This document shows positions 61,501 to 64,000 of a DNA stretch of 64,000 nucleotides, piece by piece. This stretch comes from Amyelois transitella (taxonomy: Eukaryota > Arthropoda > Insecta > Lepidoptera > Pyralidae). Numbering within the stretch: position 1 is the stretch's first letter; each line of letters opens with the position of its first letter. The DNA is taken from positions 2,666,001-2,730,000 of the forward strand of contig NC_083527.1 in NCBI RefSeq assembly GCF_032362555.1, in the 5' to 3' direction. The position numbers were made by a program, and so were the translations under genes. Under the pieces are notes generated by a model. The model made no database searches and was not told the origin of the DNA. It was given only the letters and a program-made list of their open reading frames with translations.

Positions 61501-63250
61501 GCCAAAGTCACAAGTGTTCTTATACTGCGAAGTCATGAACTGTGTTCAAGTATATAAGTTTTCTTACAGTTTAGACAATAACTTAACAAGACTAGCTTCG
61601 TAAGTGTTCATATACTGTGAAGTCATGAACTGTGATGACAAAACAAGTAAAAAGGTCGTCTAACAGATTAGGCAACCACTTGCCAAGGGTATCGTTGTGA
61701 GTGTTCATATACTGTGAAGTCATGAGCTGTGTTCCCAAGTATACAAGTCTTCTAACAGTTTAGGCAACCTCTTACCAAGGCTAGCGTTAGATATTGTAAT
61801 GTCATGAAATGTGTTGCCAAGTCTAGTATACAAGTCTTCTAAAAGTTCAGGCAATCACTTACCAAGACTGGCGTCGTAAGTGTTCATATACTCCGAAGTC
61901 ATGAACTGTGATACTAATGCTGTTTTACCGACGCCCGCGTCTCCTAACAACACCACCCTGTATTTTGGTATCTGCAAAAACGAAAAGGGTTCGTGTATTT
62001 TTCTTAATGGAATGTTGGGATCATAAAAGTCGAGAAAAGCTTGAGATTCCTCTTTTAGGTAATGTTAGTTTGGTTAGCAACCTGTCACTAATTCTGTCCA
62101 CCTTAACGTAGCCCATTCGAGTTTTGTGAATATTGGAACGTGACGGGTAAATGTATGATAAAAATCAAATGTTACAATAAATTTATTTTGTTCTTAAATA
62201 TAGTAATTATAGATATGAAAGTTTCACTATTTCTTCGGCTTTCAAGTCTAAAACACGTGATGAAGTTTTGCTACGGAGATAGATATACGCTATATCAAAT
62301 TGTTTAATTCCACGTCGAGGGCAAAATACTCGTAGCGGGTGAAATATAAAAACTACTTATTAATAATATAGATAATAAAAAAAAACAACTATATGTTAAT
62401 AATATTTAACGCAATGCTCCGTATTGTTATACTTAAAGAAGTTTAATAAAACAAGAAATTGAGTTACATAGGTACTTATTGAATAATAGAAAATAAAGTG
62501 AAGATTGAAGATTCGACCTAAAAAGTCTAAATAGTAATATAAAGACTAATTAAAGGAGCTTTAAATCTTTTTTCAAAAAGCGAACGAATTCGCCTTTGAC
62601 GGTTCTATGTTTGAAGGGTAATTAATTTATAATTGATTTGATCTTTGTAGACTAGTCGCCTTCTTAGCTAAGTAACTCTTTTTTTTTTGTTTTTGAGTAT
62701 ATGGACAGTAATGTTTCTTTTTTTCTTGCACGTTCTCGGTTGCACCACTAATCTTCGCAGCCTGTTGTAAATAATTAGTACATACATCCATTTTGTCTCG
62801 TCTATATCCTTTGAGGGGGTAAACAGAGCCAACAGTCTCGAAGAGTTCGGCTGTTTGGCTTTATGATACAAATGAGATTCAAGTAATGACAGGTTGCTAG
62901 CCCATTGCCTAAAAGAAGAATAAATAATTAGTAGCCGAGACTGTGATAATCTATACATGTACTTACAATAACACAGTAAAAACATTTTAGACTATGGTCA
63001 TCCATTTCAGTTAGAAATACGAAGTACACTTAAAAAAATAATAGAAAGCCCGCGTAGTCTAGCTTCTTATTGAGGTCAAAATGTCAGCCTTTACAAAGAA
63101 TTCCAAGTCCATAATGATAATTATGCTTCAAGACTCGCCTTAAAACTTACGGGTTCCATGTCGTCCTCATCAGGGGTGGTGAGGCTCGCGGAGTCCACTG
63201 GCCGGTACCCTGAACAACAGGACCCGTCGAAAGGAGACCGGTCCGAGGCC
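43550..63250 (-). CDS. RGK-family small GTPase, 5' end outside window
   Basis: Six exons: 63151-63250, 61863-61971, 49533-49624, 45510-45702, 44765-44919 and 43550-43681, all GT-AG and in phase (259 residues recovered). The first visible exon enters in phase 1, so at least one upstream exon lies beyond the window. The acidic N-terminal piece (TTPDEDDMEP) precedes the P-loop GDAGVGKT. The G3 region reads IDHPSTEM, without a DxxG, as expected for RGK proteins. G4 is VGNKADL and G5 is FIETSSG, followed by IQHNVDELL. A basic segment precedes the conserved RGK C-terminus KSKSCENLHVL. RGK proteins (Rad/Gem/Kir; Drosophila Rgk1-3) inhibit voltage-gated calcium channels and reach the membrane through the basic tail, not prenylation. 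Reading through the 44765 donor would give a different end, stopping near 44699. Confidence 0.95.
44456..44590 (+). repeat. interspersed repeat D fragment
   Basis: GTTGAGGTCAGATGGGATTC, TAATCCAGAATCATGGCTAA, CTCCCTCTTGAGAGG; in an RGK intron. Confidence 0.5.
46218..46340. repeat. imperfect inverted repeat
   Basis: GCCGTCAATTTTG near the left end is matched by CAAATTGACGGC near the right, with paired GGTCCGG/CCGGA-like blocks between. Possible MITE remnant. Confidence 0.4.
46733..46985 (-). mobile_element. SINE-like family A, full copy
   Basis: ATATCCTTTGCGGGGTAGAT, GAAAGGCCACGTTCAGCTG, GACAGGTTGCTAGCCCATCG, GGTGCCGGGAACCACACGGT. Confidence 0.9.
47455..47590. mobile_element. foldback MITE, copy 3 (best palindrome)
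   Basis: Perfect inner arms ACTATCGCTGTTCCG and CGGAACAGCGATAGT surround an AT-rich centre with TGACGT. Outer arms GCGCGACGCTGTTTT and AAAACGGCGTCGCG. Related to 38726-38868 and 8755-8855. Confidence 0.75.
48630..48765 (-). mobile_element. diverged RTE-like LINE 3' end
   Basis: CACCACGCCTCTTTTCAAG, CTTTCCACTTGCCATGACCT, CATCCACATTCATAACTCAC. Confidence 0.75.
48769..48923 (+). mobile_element. LINE 3' end copy, partner of 3946-4104
   Basis: Nearly identical to 3946-4104 from GCTTCTTCTGCACTGACGCC to AATAAAAATTTTGAATTT. Confidence 0.6.
49262..49510 (+). mobile_element. SINE-like family A, full copy
   Basis: GCCGTGAGGTTCCCTGCACC, TTCCCATGGATGTCGTAAAA, GCAACCTGTCACTATTTGAA, CAGCTGAACGTGGCCTTTCA, CTGCCCCGCAAGGG, then a diverged GTATG tail. 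It ends about 20 bp before an RGK exon. Confidence 0.88.
51870..52810. repeat. local templated duplications
   Basis: The block TCTGTATTGAAAATGTTTTT plus TAAAGAAGGATGT occurs at about 51874 and again at about 52748. The block TATCAAACTCTTTAATCG flanks the second copy on both sides (about 52722 and 52792). The pattern suggests a short templated insertion. Confidence 0.6.
55258..55340 (+). repeat. tandem duplication, about 48-bp period
   Basis: TAATTTTGTGAAATCC-ATCTGACCATCTGT is present twice in succession. Confidence 0.7.
56312..56455 (+). mobile_element. diverged RTE-like LINE 3' end
   Basis: GAGAGTTATGAATGTGGGTG, GCAGAGATCGTGGCAAAG and GGGGACAGAGGCGGGATTTT match the LINE end with several changes. 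Confidence 0.75.
57278..57368 (+). mobile_element. 5'-truncated RTE-like LINE 3' end, well preserved
   Basis: GTATGCAGAGATCGCGGCAA, GTGGAAAGAGGTAGTCTCTA, CTACCCCTCCGGGAAAGAGG and GTGATTTTATGTATGTATGT. Preceded by a TA/CATA microsatellite (57239-57270). Confidence 0.88.
57731..58234 (-). mobile_element. two adjacent family A copies, same orientation
   Basis: Copy one 57731-57982 (CCCTTGCGGGGTAGACAGAG to GTGCCGGGAACCACACGGCA) is followed at once by copy two 57983-58234 (CCCTTGCGAGGTAGATAGAG to GAGCCGGGAACCATACGGCA). The second is more diverged. Confidence 0.88.
58504..58715 (+). repeat. tandem duplication, about 115-bp unit
   Basis: GCAATGGAACTCTTTGGAAT followed by ACAATTTATTAT-ATGGAGAT occurs at about 58519 and again at about 58634, with AACTTAAGT-TCTTA after each. 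Confidence 0.8.
58811..58895 (-). repeat. fragment of a common insect repeat
   Basis: AACCGACTTCAAAAAAGGAG followed by GAGGTTTCTCAATTCG is a motif widespread in insect genomes; unit limits not determined. Confidence 0.5.
60993..61050. repeat. AT-rich long hairpin
   Basis: GTTTTTATTAATTAAAAAAT-TCTTAA is followed after a 6-nt spacer by its near-exact reverse complement, a stem of about 26 bp with one or two mismatches. In an RGK intron. Confidence 0.7.
61450..61935 (-). repeat. 90-bp minisatellite spanning RGK exon-intron border
   Basis: About five units of about 90 bp. The AGTCATGA core recurs near 61531, 61621, 61710, 61800 and 61898. The last is inside the real P-loop exon, whose 3' end and donor (CTTG then GTAAGTG) are part of the unit. 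The other four units carry altered donors (ATAAGT, TTAAGT, GCAAGT, GTAAGA), and three keep an ACAG just before a TTCATGACTTC-like stretch. Confidence 0.85.
62790..62925 (-). mobile_element. SINE-like family A, 3' half
   Basis: TATCCTTTGAGGGGGTAAAC, CAGAGCCAACAGTCTCGAAG, AATGACAGGTTGCTAGCCCA. Confidence 0.8.
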
Positions 63251-63289
63251 CTGATAACAAGAGACATAACTTTATTGAGATACATACTT

Positions 63290-63370
63290 ACTGGGTACAT
63301 CTATATCCCTTGAGCGGTAGACAGAGCCACCAGTCTTGAACAGACTGAAAGGCCACGTTCAGCTGTATTT
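63290..63370 (-). mobile_element. SINE-like family A, tail fragment
   Basis: TCTATATCCCTTGAGCGGTA, GACAGAGCCACCAGTCTTGA, AAGGCCACGTTCAGCTGTAT. It lies just upstream (gene sense) of the RGK exon 63151-63250. Confidence 0.8.
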
Positions 63371-63412
63371 ATTGTATAATTTTTCACTAATTATGTCATT
63401 ATCCTTTACGGA

Positions 63413-63955
63413 AAATATAAATTATACTTATATAATCACGTCTATATCCCTTGCAGGGTATGCAGAGTCAACAGTCTTGAAAAAGACTGGAAGGCAAGAT
63501 TTAAACATTCATCAATCAAAGTGTAGCTGACACGTGTTAGCTGTTTGATTGATGAATGCTTGAATCATAGAATTGAGATTCCAATAGTGACAAGTTGCTA
63601 GTCCATTGCCCAAAAGAAATCAAAAAGTCCCAAGTTTATAAGCCTGTCCCTTACTCGCCTTTTACGACATCCATGGGAAAAAGATGGAGTGGACTATATA
63701 AAGGTACTTGGGTGCCGTGATGTGTGGTTCTCGGTACTTTAGAATAGGACCACTCTATACCTTTCCCATGGATGTCATAAAAGGCGACTAAGAAAAAGGC
63801 TAATAAACGGGATTCTTCTTGAAGGCGATAGGTTAGCAGCTGAGCGTGGCCATATTTCAATAGTCCAGGAACTATATTATTTAATTTTTTTGTTCAATAA
63901 AGAGACACAAACAAACAAACAAACAAACAAACTGTTGGCTCTGTCTATCAAATCA
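63413..63955. mobile_element. head-to-head pair of family A copies
   Basis: The minus-strand copy 63413-63716 (CCCTTGCAGGGTATGCAGAG) and plus-strand copy 63717-63955 (GTTCTCGGTACTTTAGAATA, CTTTCCCATGGATGTCATAA) meet at their GTGCCG heads. The first carries a 70-bp palindromic insert (63499-63568); the second has an ACAA microsatellite (63905-63930) near its tail. Confidence 0.8.
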
Positions 63956-64000
63956 TAACGTAGGTAGGTATGTATAGATCTAATTGTACATTTTTCCTGT

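Larger units (their letters stand above)
49625..61862. other. 12-kb RGK intron
   Basis: Intron between the P-loop exon and the next. Much of 49.7-54 kb is unique AT-rich DNA. Later parts hold repeat fragments A (54402-54510, 56590-56680, 57731-58234), C (53690-53830, 55490-55650, 56945-57165, 59425-59580, 60068-60110), LINE ends (56312-56455, 57278-57365) and local tandem duplications. No internal coding exon recognised. Confidence 0.6.

Noticed and set aside
61450-61935. Possible CRISPR-like array because of regular 90-bp spacing
   Set aside because: The units are tandem without unique spacers, contain an exon-intron border and lie in an animal gene.

Overview
This window looks like nuclear DNA from a lepidopteran insect, most likely a moth. 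It is AT-rich, its genes are intron-containing with insect-like proteins, and introns and spacers are crowded with short interspersed repeats of lepidopteran type: a tRNA-headed SINE, a roughly 260-bp SINE-like family with a TATG microsatellite tail, an RTE-like LINE, and the repeat beginning CCCGCCCCGGCTTCGC. No bacterial, plasmid or CRISPR-like content was seen. The order call is inference; the species was not identified.

Six protein genes and one tRNA could be reconstructed exon by exon with matching splice phases. (1) 1090-19592, minus: a CIP2A homologue (ARM-like N-terminal half, coiled-coil C-terminal half) in at least 19 coding exons; one junction does not keep frame, so a small exon is probably missing. 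(2) 20207-21059, plus: complete 108-residue FKBP12. (3) 22132-22953, minus: single-exon PEX10 with a C-terminal RING. (4) 24408-26249, minus: MRGBP (TIP60/NuA4 subunit), five exons. (5) 26661-31978, plus: NIPP1/PPP1R8 (nuclear PP1 inhibitor), nine exons. (6) 43550 to beyond 63250, minus: an RGK-type small GTPase whose first exon(s) lie outside the window. A tRNA-Gly(GCC) gene sits in a CIP2A intron.

Layout: CIP2A and FKBP12 are divergent, with start codons about 0.6 kb apart; MRGBP and NIPP1 are divergent, about 0.4 kb apart. Both spacers are probably bidirectional promoters. FKBP12 and PEX10 converge. From about 32 to 43.5 kb there is no secure gene, only repeats and AT-rich DNA; 49.6-61.9 kb is one 12-kb RGK intron. 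The genes do not form one pathway, although CIP2A (PP2A inhibitor), NIPP1 (PP1 inhibitor) and FKBP12 (calcineurin-linked only through drug binding) all touch phosphatase biology.

The most interesting signals are in repeat biology. The SINE-like family and the RTE-like LINE share a closely similar 3' tail, suggesting the SINE uses the LINE machinery, and one chimeric copy links them. A 5'-truncated LINE with a 685-codon open RT frame and a perfect 11-bp target duplication sits in a CIP2A intron. In both CIP2A and the RGK gene, exons or exon-intron borders have been tandemly duplicated and have decayed into pseudoexons; in the RGK gene the array forms a roughly 90-bp minisatellite running through the splice donor of the P-loop exon.
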